A stretch of DNA of 64,000 nucleotides from Symbiodinium natans. Lineage: Eukaryota; Sar; Dinophyceae; Suessiales; Symbiodiniaceae. The notes under the pieces were generated by a model that was not told the origin of the DNA, made no database searches, and worked only from the letters and a program-made list of their open reading frames with translations. The translations under genes and the position numbers were made by a program. The stretch is taken from positions 260,891 to 324,890 of the forward strand of contig CAJNDS010000691.1 of assembly GCA_905221605.1 (NCBI GenBank). The letters are read 5' to 3'. Below are positions 20,982-30,140 of this stretch, one piece after another; position 1 is the first letter of the stretch; every line of letters begins with the position of its first letter.

Positions 20982-21215
20982 GTTTTGGGGTTTAGGGTTT
21001 AGGGTTTGGGGTTTTGGGTTTGGGGTTTAGGGTTTAGGGTTTGGGGTTTAGGGTTGGGAGGTTGGGGTTTAGGGTTTGTGGTTTAGGGTTGACGCGGGCT
21101 TGGAGGTTTGGGGTTTAGGGTTTGGGGTTTAGGGTTTAGGGTTTGGGGTTTGTGGTTTGGGGGTTAGGCTTTGGGGATTAGGGTCTAAGGTGTGGGGTTT
21201 AGGAGGTTGAAAAGC
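20982..21215 (+). repeat. TTTGGGG/TTTAGGG variant array
   Basis: Long mixed tract of GGTTTGGGG and TTTAGGG units, probably the 5' part of an intron. Confidence 0.88.
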
Positions 21216-21370
21216 ACTAGGTTTTGGCCCTTTTGGCTTTAGGGCTAGGTGTTTTGGTGGTTTGGGGGTTCAGTGGTGCTTGAGGTTGCAGGATGTCAGG
21301 TTGCAGCGTTTCTGTACACCAGACCCTAAGCACCCTAAACCCTAAACGCCCCAAACCCTAGACACCCTAA

Positions 21371-21446
21371 CTACTACTTGCTCTTTCCTTCCTTATAAGG
21401 GTAAGATGGGGATTACTATTTTGGGGGGTTCTCAAGCAAATATTAG
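21371..21446. mobile_element. family B element (shortened)
   Basis: CTACTACTTGCT at the left, CTTCCTTATAAGGGTAA inside, GGGTTCTCAAGCAAATATTAG at the right. The right end gives ATTAG as an acceptor for the next frame. Confidence 0.75.
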
Positions 21447-21545
21447 CTGAACACTGTTCAGGCTTAGGGGTGGTGAGTCTACGTAGGCTACCAGCGAACG
21501 CACCAGTCGTCTCCCTGCCTACAGTGCCCGTTCTTGCGGCTTGGG
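21447..21545 (+). CDS. probable exon after family B element
   Basis: From ATTAG the frame reads EHCSGLGVVSLRRLPANAPV then VSLPTVPVLAAW. No homology. A further candidate lies at 21643-21732. Confidence 0.48.
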
Positions 21546-21829
21546 GCTTAGAAAGTTTGGAGTCAAGGGTCTAGGTTTAAGGTTTACGGAGAGAAACTCT
21601 AAACCTTACGCCGCAAACCCTATGAAAAGCCTAAAGAGTAACTATACGGCTTCATGCATTTATGGGGTTCATGGGTGGGCACTCGAGTCTTCCCTTCGGA
21701 GTACAACGCGTCACCATGTCTAGCCGTTTAGGGTTAGGGCTTAGGGTTTAGGGTTTGGGGTTTAGGGTTTGGGGTTTATGTGTCTATCCCTGCTGCTCTC
21801 GGGCCCCCGGGAGTTTGGGGTATACGGCT

Positions 21830-21937
21830 TACTTGAAGGTTCATGAGTACCTCATGTCACTAAGGTTATACCCACTTATAGCTGTAGTCATCCTACTTTG
21901 CACCCTAGCTATAACTACTCATGAACCTTCCAATTAG
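21830..21937. mobile_element. family C introner-like element
   Basis: TACTTGAAGGTTCATGAGTA and TACTCATGAACCTTCCAATTAG are inverted ends; the centre has TTATAGCTGTAG. Confidence 0.78.
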
Positions 21938-22458
21938 GGCCTACTTGGAGTAGCCTTTCTACCCTTCAAGAAAGGAAAGTGCACCACAAGTATTGGTATA
22001 TTTCGCCCTTCTCTAATGTACTGGTACAAGGTTACTGAACCCTAGAAACCTCTACATATCCGATACGCCCCATAAACCCTGGCGTCTCCTTATGGAACTA
22101 GGTATCCAAAGCCCTGCGTAGCGTGGTTTATTGGCACTTAATTCCTAAACCGTAAACCCTAAACCCGAAACCATACACCCTAAACCCGATTCCGTAGTAC
22201 CAAATCGTGCCATGCTGCATCCGGACGGATGCAGACTAGGGCCTAGAGCAGAGATAGCGATCTCTATCAAACTTTCTCAACAACCTTCATATATTCGAAC
22301 ATAAAACAAACCACCCGAATATTCCATTCTAACGCAATAGGCCCGAACACCCTTTTAAACCCTAAACCCTAGGTCGTACTACGGTTTCGAAACACTCATC
22401 TCTGCCCATGTGCTCGGAGCCAGTTTATAGAACTTAGGCCAGCTTGGCTGAATGACCA

Positions 22459-22589
22459 ACTTGGAGGTTCATGGGTAGTTATAACAGGGGTTCAAAGTTG
22501 GATAGCTATAATTATAGGTGGTTATATCCATATGTACAGTACTTATAACCCTACTTATAACATCTTATGACCATGAACCTTGGAGTAAG
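22459..22589. mobile_element. family C introner-like element
   Basis: ACTTGGAGGTTCATGGGTAG at the left, GACCATGAACCTTGGAGTAAG at the right, with TATAATTATAGGTGG inside. A small open frame from ATG at 22615 (MGRKATATVQEGADGALGAE) follows. Confidence 0.78.
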
Positions 22590-22702
22590 CTTCTTGGAGC
22601 TTAGAGGTTTCACCATGGGAAGAAAGGCAACTGCCACTGTCCAAGAGGGCGCGGACGGTGCCCTAGGCGCAGAAAAAATGAACTAAGCCCTTCGTTAAGG
22701 AT

Positions 22703-22849
22703 TTGGTTCCCCAAAAGTCAAGCCCTATGAAACCGCCCTTAAACACTCTAAAGCATGTCTTGATCCTTGGATCACTTTCGGTCGCTTCTGCCATGTCTCT
22801 GGCGAAGTATGGCGCTGTTTGCAACATCCCGCGGGAGCAGCGGTTCCAG
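22703..22849 (+). CDS. probable exon with hydrophobic segment and GC donor
   Basis: Frame VPQKSSPMKPPLNTLKHVLI, then LGSLSVASAMSLAKYGAVCN, ending REQRF before CCAG|GCGCTTAGG, a GC donor leading into TTTAGGG-like sequence. No Met is required if it is internal. Family unknown. Confidence 0.58.
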
Positions 22850-22887
22850 GCGCTTAGGGTTCAGGGTTTAGGGTTCGTGCACAGTAA

Positions 22888-23200
22888 TCCATCCCCCCCC
22901 CCCCCCCCCCCCAAAACCCAGACACCCCAAACCCCGCAAACCCCCTGCAAAAACTAGCCTAATCCCTTCCCCCTAATACTAAACACCCCCCCCCCCCCCC
23001 CCTCCCTAATTCTGAAATTCTCCTGGGCCCTAAAAATATTTAAAACTAGGGGGGGTCTAAATCCTAAAACCTGAATTCCGAAACCCCTAATGGCTCAACT
23101 CAAGGGCGAAGGCCCTGAACCCCTCCCCCCCTAAATCCCAAACAGGTTTAGTATTGGGCTGGGTGCCGGCAGGGCCCGGGAAAAATAGTATTTAAAATTA
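22888..23200. repeat. C- and G-homopolymer-rich spacer
   Basis: Long C runs (22890-22911, 22987-23002) and G runs flank diverged CCCTAA-like and CCCTAATACTAAAC segments. Resembles decayed family H ends (compare 23203-23232, TTTTAGTAACAGGGGGAA). No exon supported. Confidence 0.6.
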
Positions 23201-23348
23201 GGGGGGGGTTTTAGTAACAGGGGGAAGCGATTAAACCCTTCTGACCACCCTAAACCCTAAACCCTGAACTTCGAACCCTGAACCCTGAACCTTAAACCCT
23301 AAACCTGAACCCTAAACCAATCATTTGGGTACACATGACTTTTGAAAG

Positions 23349-23440
23349 GTCACGGCGGATGAGCTGCTGGTTGGGCTCGGGCTCGGGCAGCACGCCACGG
23401 TGGAACTCCACGGCCTGAAAAAGGTGGAGCTGAACGGCAG
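23349..23440 (+). CDS. exon 1 of a dinoflagellate repeat-domain gene
   Basis: Frame VTADELLVGLGLGQHATVEL then HGLKKVELNGR. It is spliced through a GC donor (CGGCAG|GCACC) to 23612, giving ELNGRQGTVVGYN. The pattern V-x-L-x-GL-x4-LNG-x2-G-x-VVGY-x5-RW-x-VRL is one I associate with many dinoflagellate proteins (family recalled, not searched). The preceding tract contains CCCTGAA/CCCTAAA units. Confidence 0.8.
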
Positions 23441-23611
23441 GCACCTTACAAACAGACATGAGGGTTTAGGGTTTAGGGTTTAGGGTTTAGGGTTTAGGGT
23501 TTAGGGTTTAGGGAAAGGGTTTAGGGTTTAGGGTTTAGGGTTTAGGGTTTAGGGTACTCTCAACATCTCTAAACCCTCAAGCTGCGTTTTTTTGTTGTAG
23601 AGCTTGTCAAG
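23441..23611 (+). repeat. GC-AG intron filled with TTTAGGG array
   Basis: The intron begins GCACCTT and ends TTGTCAAG. Positions 23461-23556 are TTTAGGG units with one AA interruption. Intron status rests on the protein reading being restored exactly across it. Confidence 0.8.
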
Positions 23612-23692
23612 GCAGGGCACGGTGGTGGGCTACAACCCCGAGAGTCAGCGATGGACGGTGCGCCTGCATCACGACCAGTCAGAAGCGAGGTT
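23612..23692 (+). CDS. exon 2 of the repeat-domain gene
   Basis: Completes the domain: GTVVGYNPESQRWTVRLHHD then QSEAR, ending near GAG|GTTGGA. A second open frame continues to about 23860 (VGLWDTVFHISPSGVQEGDH), but its relation is unclear. Confidence 0.8.
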
Positions 23693-23980
23693 GGACTTTG
23701 GGATACGGTGTTCCATATCTCGCCTTCTGGGGTTCAAGAGGGGGATCATATGTCAGAATGGCCTTTCGAGGGTTTAAAGGGTGATGAACCGTGGGCCGTG
23801 ATCAACCATCTTGGATTTAAGACGAGAGCGCATGTCAAAGTAACCTTCCGAGGGTCTTAGGGAAACCCAGGAAGTGGCGCTCCTGGGGACCCTTGGCTTT
23901 CTTCTGGCTGGCTCTGAGGACTTTAGCCTTTCGGGTTTTTGTAGAAACTACAATAAGGGGCGTAAAGATTGACCTTTAAC

Positions 23981-24095
23981 TACTATTTGCTTAAGAACCC
24001 CAAAAGACTAACAAATGATAATCCCTATATTGACCTTTTATAAGGAAGAGTATGTTTTAGTTTTTTTTTTGGGGGGGGTCTTAAGCAATTAGTAG
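23981..24095. mobile_element. family B introner-like element
   Basis: TACTATTTGCTTAAGAACCC and GGGTCTTAAGCAATTAGTAG inverted ends; CCTTTTATAAGGAAGA inside. TTTAG follows at 24096-24100 and precedes the rhodanese-like exon. Confidence 0.82.
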
Positions 24096-24100
24096 TTTAG

Positions 24101-24260
24101 GAGGGGTTCAGAAGTCAGCCAAGGACCAAGCTGGTGGTGGAGAGGGCAGCGAGGACCGGCACATTCAAAATGGAGACGCTGGTGATTGACGTGCGCGACA
24201 ACGAGGACTTCGTGAACTATCACATCCCCGGTGCCATCAACATCCCCTACAGCAACTTAG
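24101..24260 (+). CDS. rhodanese-like domain, N-terminal exon
   Basis: From AGTTTAG the frame reads EGFRSQPRTKLVVERAARTG and then VIDVRDNEDFVNYHIPGAIN followed by IPYSNL. This is the CH2A-type start of a rhodanese/Cdc25-like fold (V-I-D-V-R ... H-I-x-G-A-I-N-I-P). It ends TTAG|GATG, a GA donor. Rhodanese domains carry sulfur, phosphate or arsenate on a Cys in the active loop, which would lie in the next exon. Confidence 0.78.
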
Positions 24261-24344
24261 GATGTAGAGAGGGCAACCTCTAACCCTTTTGGGCCATTTT
24301 AATCCCTACATACAACATCCCCTACAGCAACTTAGGATGTAGAG
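24238..24344 (+). repeat. direct repeat duplicating the exon end and donor
   Basis: A 32-base segment (CAACATCCCC ... GATGTAGAG) occurs at 24238-24269 and again at 24313-24344, a 75-bp step. The second copy is inside the intron and carries the same TTAG|GATG donor, so two alternative donors exist. Confidence 0.9.
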
Positions 24345-24426
24345 TAGGTAGCCTTTATGACTGCTTTGGATTATTTTCGAGCCCTATACAATCCCAAAAG
24401 GTCCCCTAGGATACCGGACAACTAAG

Positions 24427-24531
24427 GCAAGATGTTTATGGAGCAAGAGCGGACGCTCTCGAAGCTGAGAGAGTGGAATCTGGCGACCACTCGGATTGTC
24501 ACCTATGCGACTCATGCCGCTGGGACCCAGG
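24427..24531 (+). CDS. rhodanese-like domain, second exon
   Basis: Intron 24261-24426 (GA-AG) joins TTA-G to GC-AAG: SNLGKMFMEQERTLSKL. It then reads REWNLATTRIVTYATHAAGT, the strand leading into the rhodanese active loop. The expected Cys of V-V-x-x-C appears as Ala (YATHAAG), so the protein may lack catalysis or be decayed. Right boundary uncertain (CAG followed by GGTATA). Confidence 0.68.
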
Positions 24532-24689
24532 GTATACAAAAAATATACATATATATATATGTATATACAAAAGTATATGGGCTTATGGGCCCAGATTCCC
24601 TTTTCTTAGGGGTTCAGGTTGCCTTCTAAGCCCCTTCCAGCCAAAAAGGGCGCCCTTCTGCTTCCTGGGTTGCTCTTGGGCCGCAAAAT

Positions 24690-24835
24690 CTAAGAGTAGT
24701 TGCACGGTCCCTGGATGTGGTCCCTTGCCTCCCATAAAGGGTTCCGAAGTATGGTTCCTTGAGTTTTGCAGGGTGTGTAAGGGGTATAAAAGGGGTTCCC
24801 TGTTAAGGGCCCCTACTGAGGGAGCATCGAACTAC
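24690..24835. mobile_element. family L element
   Basis: Contains TTGCACGGTCCCTGGATGTG and AAAGGGTTCCGAAGTATGG. Related segments lie at 1640-1745, 16072-16190 and 38705-38795 (catGGTCCCT ... GGGTcCtGAAGcatGGgcCCTT). Telomeric units follow at 24835-24890. 24636-24680 is a family E fragment. Confidence 0.55.
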
Positions 24836-24912
24836 CCTAAACCCTAAACCCTAAACCCTACACCCTAAACCCTAAACCCTAAACCCTCAACCTAGGTTAC
24901 TCTTGGGCCTAG

Positions 24913-24995
24913 GACAGCAAGTTCATCCACACCACGGTCGGCCGGGATCTCTCCGCCTCGAACTGGCTTTGGGAGATCATGGGGCCTCCTGGCTT
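24913..24995 (+). CDS. possible third exon of the rhodanese-like gene
   Basis: After GGGCCTAG the frame reads DSKFIHTTVGRDLSASNWLW then EIMGPP, with a possible GC donor at CCTG|GCTTTG. The simplest junction with 24531 is out of phase, so the link is inferred. Confidence 0.52.
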
Positions 24996-25143
24996 TGTTC
25001 GTTCATCAAGCCCTCAAGGGGTGGCGTAGGGTTTAGGGCTTAGGGCTTAGGGCTCAGGGTTTAGGGAAACCCCGAACCCTACGCCCTCCAACTGTCTTTC
25101 GCTCCCCTCTCCCCACCCACCCCATCCCCTTCCCCCTTTGCAG

Positions 25144-25166
25144 TCTGAATTCCACTGCAAGCTATG
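25144..25166 (+). CDS. possible 23-nt microexon
   Basis: A long pyrimidine tract ending TTTGCAG precedes it and ATG|GTAAGA follows, both near consensus. The 23 bases read SEFHCKL in one phase. Splice-site strength is the only evidence. Confidence 0.45.
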
Positions 25167-25503
25167 GTAAGAAAAAGTCACGGGCTGGACCGACGTGTAC
25201 AACTGCCGTCTAGGGCCGACCACTGCGTGTGAGGGCGGCACACACAAAACTTAAAGCCTCCATGCAATCACCTGTTCTCAAAGTCCCTCTCGATGCTCAG
25301 AATGCGTTTTGGGCTGTTCGGAAGGCCGATAAAGGTTTAATTGGTGTATTTAGGGCTTGGGGGGGGTGTAGATTCTTCCCAAGACTCTAAGAGTCAAGTT
25401 CGCTGGGCGCAATGGCCCATGAGGATTGATAGCTGTCGGGGTTTCAGAGTGCGTTCTTACCACGACACAGTCAAGGTGCACACTGACAAGCTTTACAACT
25501 GGG

Positions 25504-25560
25504 GGAATCACCGTTTTGGCGTTTTTGGGGCTTGAAAACGCCAACCCGGTGATTGCCCCG
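25504..25560. mobile_element. small hairpin element
   Basis: AATCACCG-TTTTGGCGTTTT is mirrored by AAAACGCC-AACCCGGTGATT. Size and structure resemble the shortest introner-like elements. A candidate frame (KVHTDKLYNWGNHR) ends at its left edge. Confidence 0.55.
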
Positions 25561-25562
25561 CA

Positions 25563-25588
25563 TGGGGGGCGGGGGGCTGGTGGGGGGT

Positions 25589-25625
<37 letters not shown>

Positions 25626-25690
25626 TGGGCATGCAGTGGAGACCTTAAACCACTTCATTCAAGGTGGGGGGGGGGGGGGGGGGGGGGAAA
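25563..25690. repeat. G-homopolymer tracts
   Basis: Two long G runs (25590-25623 and 25664-25687) with few interruptions. Open frames here (poly-Gly or poly-Pro) are artefacts. Confidence 0.95.
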
Positions 25691-25743
25691 TCATAGGTTT
25701 GAGGTCCATATGCTCTTGAGCCAGAATCAAGTTATAGGAGTAA

Positions 25744-25848
25744 CCTAAACCCTAAACCCTAAACCCTAAACCCTAAACCCTAAACCCTAAACCCTAAACC
25801 CTAAACCCTAAACCCTAAACCCTAACCCCTAAACCCTAAACCCTAAAC
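25744..25848 (-). repeat. CCCTAAA array
   Basis: About 15 nearly perfect units. Confidence 0.95.
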
Positions 25849-26154
25849 ACTTGGCCCCCGAACAATGTTGAAGTTTGCTTGGACGGGCGTGCCGCGCGGC
25901 GGGTCGATGTACTGTGAGAGCTCTGAACCTTTGAACCCTGAACCCCAAACGTTTGAAGTTTAGGGTTTAGGGTTTAGGGCTTGGGTTTGGGTTTCTCCTT
26001 GTCGTGTTGAGGTTTCATTCGCTGTCGTGGTAGGCTTGTTTTCTGTCGTGGTGCCAAAAAACTCCTTGTCATGGTGTGGATCTTTTTTCCTCTTCGTGGT
26101 AGCAGTGCCCTCTCGTCGGGGTTTCATTGGCTTCTTACGCCCAACACCCGAAGC

Positions 26155-26470
26155 CCCAAACCCGAAGACCCTAAACTCTGAGCCCGGAAGCCCTAAAACC
26201 CTAACCCTTAAAGAAACCCTAAAGCCCTAAACCCATAACCCCTAAACTCCCTATTCTTCCTAAACTCCCTAAACCCTAAAGCCCTAAAACCCTATACAAA
26301 ACTTAGACTCCTTAGACCCCAAACCATGAACCCTAGAACCCGAAAACCCTAATCCTTAAACCCTAAACTCCCTAAAACCCTAAACTCTAAACTCCCCAAA
26401 CCCTAAACCCTAAGTCAAGCCCTGAAACCCTAAAGCCCTAAAATCCTAAAACCCTAAAACCCTAAACGAA
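26155..26470 (-). repeat. degenerate CCCTAAA/AACCCTAAA array
   Basis: Loose mixture of CCCTAAA, CCCTAAAA and CTCCCTAAA units. It follows 25990-26135, which repeats a TTGTCGTGGT-like decamer. Confidence 0.8.
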
Positions 26471-26670
26471 CCACATGTCATGTCAAGGCACCCTCTCACA
26501 ATGCTGGCGACTCTAAGTGGCGGCTTTTCTGGCTGGGTCAAGGCCCAGCGATGGGTTTAGGGTTTAGGGTTTAGGGTTTAGGGTTTAGGGTTCAGGGTTC
26601 AGGGTTCAGGGTTTAGGGTTTAGGGTTCAGGGTTTGGATGATTTTGACAGTTTAGAGAGTTTAGAGGGTC

Positions 26671-26757
26671 TAGGGTTTGTGGAGAAATCTCCCCCAACTA
26701 CTCCCTCAGACTCAGTCTTCGAGTCTGGGCTGGAGTTTAAACAACCCCATGAATAGG
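26671..26757 (+). CDS. possible exon
   Basis: Frame GFVEKSPPTTPSDSVFESGL then EFKQPHE before TAG; rich in SP/TP. A second candidate (EVQAAIVDLFLRGFAL, 26805-26863) ends where the next family C element begins. No homology. Confidence 0.38.
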
Positions 26758-26863
26758 GTTGAGGGTTTATGGTTTAGGGTGCAGGGTAGTGGAGATTTCA
26801 GGATTGAGGGTGTTGAGGTTCAGGCTGCAATTGTCGATTTGTTTCTTCGCGGTTTTGCGCTTT

Positions 26864-26994
26864 CTTGGAGGTTCATGGTGAGTGATGAGTCGGGCTATAA
26901 GTCCGGTAAGTACACGTAAAACTGGTTGCAACCCTATCTATGCTACTTGTAACTTGTAACCCTACTTATAACTACCCATGAACCTCCAAGTAAG
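26864..26994. mobile_element. family C introner-like element
   Basis: CTTGGAGGTTCATGGTGAGT and ACTACCCATGAACCTCCAAG are inverted ends. Confidence 0.8.
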
Positions 26995-27281
26995 CCCTAA
27001 GCCCTAAACCCTAAACCCTGCGCCCTACATGTTCTTTGTGCGAGGATGGCCCCTTTCCTCTCAATTTGTTAGAGGGCTCATACTTTTGATCTTCACCGGA
27101 AGGGTGCGAGGCCCGCAAAAGGAGCCCTGTGCCCAGCTAGTCCCCTATAAACCCCTGCATCCTCAACTCTGAACACCAATGGTGCCAAGCCCGAAACCCG
27201 CACTAACACCAGTTGAAACCCTAAACCCCAAACCCTAAACCCTAAACCCTAAACAACCCTAAACTCTGCACCCTAACCCAG

Positions 27282-27360
27282 GAGGGACGCCCGGTTGAAG
27301 CAGGGCACCTCGGCCGTTCGGTTTGGGAGGTTCTCCCTCAGAGTCCTTGACTCGTATTAA
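27282..27360 (+). CDS. possible exon
   Basis: After CCCAG the frame reads RRDARLKQGTSAVRFGRFSL then RVLDSY before TAA. A second frame is open. An earlier candidate lies at 27029-27178 (MFFVRGWPLSSQFVRGLILL). Confidence 0.36.
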
Positions 27361-27404
27361 GGTTCAGGTCTGTAGAGCTCAGGGTGTGTAACCCTTCAAC
27401 CTAT

Positions 27405-27715
27405 AAGCCCTATAAGCCCTATAAGCCCTATAAGCCCTAGAAGCCCTATAAGCCCTAGAAGCCCTAGAAGCCCTAGAAGCCCTATAAGCCCTATAAGCCC
27501 TATAAGCCCTAGAAGCCCTATAAGCCCTAGAAGCCCTAGAAGCCCTAGAAGCCCTAGAAGCCCTAGAAGCCCTATAAGCCCTATAAGCCCTATAAGCCCT
27601 ATAAAGCCCTATAAGCCCTATAAGCCTTATAAGCCCTATAAGCCCTATAAGCCCTATAAGCCCTAGAAGCCCTAGAAGCCCTAATAAGCCCTAGAAGCCC
27701 TAGAAGCCCTAGAAG
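27405..27715 (-). repeat. higher-order array of TAAGCCCTA and AGAAGCCCT
   Basis: More than 30 nine-base units of two types (ATAAGCCCT and AGAAGCCCT) arranged in irregular blocks. Both derive from a CCCTA(A) core, so this is a telomere-variant satellite with its own unit length. Confidence 0.92.
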
Positions 27716-27830
27716 CCTTCGTTCCGCGAGTCTGCCCATGCATGGCAGTGCCTGGCAGCTGAGGGTGTTAGGAATCAAGTGGGAGTATATAAGGCCAAGA
27801 AGGCCTAAAACGCAACACCCTTTGCCTTAG

Positions 27831-27942
27831 AGTGGTCTTGCATCAGAACAAAAGGTTCTAGAGTTGACGGAACAAACAGCAAGTCACGCAATCTATGCAG
27901 GCTTCCAGTTTTTTTTTTGAGGGCATGAAGGGTTTCTCCGGG
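27831..27942 (+). CDS. probable exon, unknown protein
   Basis: TTTGCCTTAG precedes a frame reading SGLASEQKVLELTEQTASHA then IYAGFQFFFEGMKGFSG, ending at GGG|GTAGCC. The nine-T run encodes the FFF. Strong protein character. Confidence 0.6.
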
Positions 27943-27986
27943 GTAGCCCTCGAAACCCTGAAGCCTAAACCCTGAACCCGTTTTGG

Positions 27987-28174
27987 AGGTTTACTTGGTA
28001 ACCCGGTGGTGCCCCCTTTTTTTCCCTTTGTTTGGCTCAAGGTTACCCTACAACCTGACACACCCCTAAACCCTAATCCCTAAACCCTAAACCCTAAACC
28101 CTAAACCCTTACAAAATCGCCAAGCCAGGAAAATGGGTGCCCTCATTTTATAACATGGCTATTGGGCTACCAAG
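27987..28174. mobile_element. family A element carrying a telomeric array
   Basis: TTGGTAACCCGGTGGTGCCC at the left and GGCTATTGGGCTACCAAG at the right. A CCCTAAA array (28062-28107) lies between AGGTTACCCTACAACC and AAAATGGGTGCCCTC. Confidence 0.78.
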
Positions 28175-28195
28175 CCTCAGGTTTCCAGACAATAG

Positions 28196-28334
28196 GGTTT
28201 AGGGTTTAGGGTTTAGGGTTTAGGGTTTAGGGTTTAGGGTTTAGGGTCACAACCCACCCGCGGAGAAAGAGCCCGTCAACAAGCCTGCTGTCCGTCACTC
28301 GGGCTTTACGAATCTTAGCCCCATCAGGGCTTAA
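28196..28334 (+). CDS. TTTAGGG array (28196-28244) then possible exon
   Basis: The array's last TTTAG (28240-28244) could be the acceptor for the frame GHNPPAEKEPVNKPAVRHSG then FTNLSPIRA, ending at TAA 28332-28334. Hydrophilic, no homology. Confidence 0.45.
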
Positions 28335-28781
28335 GTTTAGGGTTGATAGGTGAGGGTTTAGGTTTAGGGTTTAGGGTTTATGGGGCTTATAGATTTCATG
28401 GGGTTTACAGGCTGCCCAGGGCTTCACATGGTGTTTAGGGTTTATAGGTTCAGAAGGTAAACCCTAAACTGGAAACCCTGAACACCTAATGCCTGCCTCT
28501 GGCGTGTTTGGGTGTTAGTGCTTCGAGGCCCGTTAACGAAACTTCCCTAAGCAGGTGCTCAGTTTGTAGTTGCATGTTTGGCCACCTAACTTTCAATTGT
28601 TTTTTGCTGAAGTTAGGTACCCTCCCGCCAAAACAGGCCCCTAAACCCTAGAAACCCTAACCCTAAACCCTAAACCCTAAACCCTAAATCCTAAACCCTC
28701 TAAACCCTGTCATTGCCGGATGGTAGCAGCCCCGAGGTCCATGTCAGACAGCGGACCTAGGCACCCTCGCTGGCGAAAGAG

Positions 28782-28935
28782 GTTTAGGGTTTAGGGTTTA
28801 GGGTTTAGGGTTTAGGGTGTAGGGTTTAGGGTTTAGGGTTTAGGGTTTAGGGTTTAGGGTTTAGGGTGTAGGGTTTAGGGTTTAGGGTTTAGGGTTTAGG
28901 GTTTAGGGTTTAGGGTTTAGGGTTTAGGGTTTAGC
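28782..28935 (+). repeat. long TTTAGGG array
   Basis: About 21 units with two GTAGGG variants 63 bases apart, suggesting duplication of a multi-unit block. Confidence 0.95.
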
Positions 28936-29375
28936 GTGTGTGTTGCGGTATGCCGTGCATCACCTGGAGTACAATCATTTTTAGGTGTTTAGGATCTGGC
29001 TTTGGGGTTTTAGGGCTGTAGGGTTTTGAATTGGGTCGTGGGTTTAGGGTTTGGGTTAGGGTTTAGGGTCCTGGAGTAAGATACGTCTTTGTTCAGTTTA
29101 GGGTTTGGGGTTTTTTAGGGCTTAGGGTTCATGTACTCCTTTCAAAGGGTAGTATCAAGAATCTTGTAAGGGGTTAGGGTTTAGGGTATTTGTTTTTCTT
29201 CGGAGCTTGAAGAGTTTAAACGGGGCTCAGGCTTGGGGACCTGTGGAGCTGAGCAATAAGGGCGGCTTCAGCTGGGATTGTGGGTTTTGAACCTAAACCC
29301 TAAACCCTAAACCCTAAACCCTTTATTCTTGGTTTGGGTCGTTATCCTCTTTCGACTTGTCCTGGCCTCTTGCAG

Positions 29376-29548
29376 GAAGATCTTCGTGAGTGATGACGTG
29401 CCGAAGGCATTCTCTGGGGACAAGGACGCATACCTCCGAGCTTCAGAAAAGGAGGCAGCCATGGAGTCGAAGGCCGTCTTAAATGCACAGACGAGCCACA
29501 CCGACTCGAGTGCCATCACCAGCAGGGCAGACGCTCGGCAGTCTTCTG
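29376..29548 (+). CDS. exon, acidic/Ser-rich protein
   Basis: A strong pyrimidine tract ending CCTCTTGCAG precedes it. The frame reads KIFVSDDVPKAFSGDKDAYL, RASEKEAAMESKAVLNAQTS, HTDSSAITSRADARQSS, with GC-biased third positions, ending at CTG|GTTTCGGG. No family recognised; it may belong with the 30.1-kb exons. Confidence 0.75.
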
Positions 29549-29607
29549 GTTTCGGGATGCGGGGTGTTCCCCTAAACCCTAAACCCGAAACCCTAAACCC
29601 CAAACCC

Positions 29608-30036
29608 TAAATTTAAGAGCCTCCGGCTCAAGCCGCCGACCCCGCTGGAGCATAGTTGAAAGGTTTAAACGCGCTCGTCAGCTCAAAGGATCCAAAAGTT
29701 GACTTGCTTGAGCCTCTGTGAAACGCTGGGGGGGGGGGGGGGGGGGAGTAGCACCAGGACCCAAACAGGAGCTGACAGCCACCAAGAGTTGAGCAAGCAG
29801 GAGGGGGTAGGGGGGTGGGGGGGGGGGTGGGGGGGTAGGGGGGGGGGGGGTAGGGGGGTGGGGGGGGGGTGTCCCAAAGGCCCCTATGTCCGGTGCGAAA
29901 CCGCCTATGGTCCGTGAATTTATGCGGTGTGGGTGGCCTGGCCCTCCATGGAAAAGCTGCCCGGGTACCCCCCCCTACCCCCCCAGAAGGGAGGTCACCA
30001 GCTCCTTTTCCCAACACGCCGTCAGGGTCGGCGGAC
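29608..30036. mobile_element. family X repeat, copy 1
   Basis: Starts AAGAGCCTCCGGCTCAAGCC and CGCCGACCCCGCTGGAGCAT, ends CAACACGCCGTCAGGGTCGG. CCGCCGACCC/GGGTCGGCGG are terminal inverted repeats. The second copy is 61364-61634. The middle holds long G and GGTAGGGG runs, which differ in length between copies. Confidence 0.75.
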
Positions 30037-30107
30037 CCTAAACCCTAAACCCTAAACCCTAAACCCTAAACCCTAAACCCTAAACCCTAAACCCTAAACC
30101 CTAAACC
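30036..30107 (-). repeat. CCCTAAA array
   Basis: Ten units, joined to AGGGTTTGTTCTTCCTTGCT and then an acceptor at 30140. Confidence 0.95.
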
Positions 30108-30140
30108 AGGGTTTGTTCTTCCTTGCTTGTGACACCTCAG

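Noticed and set aside
28026-28036. TTTGGCTCAAG, resembling the 3' end of the dinoflagellate spliced leader
   Set aside because: It lies inside a family A element at the place where sister copies read GTTCTAGGTTCCC or GTTCAAGGTTCCC, so it is family sequence and not a spliced-leader relic.
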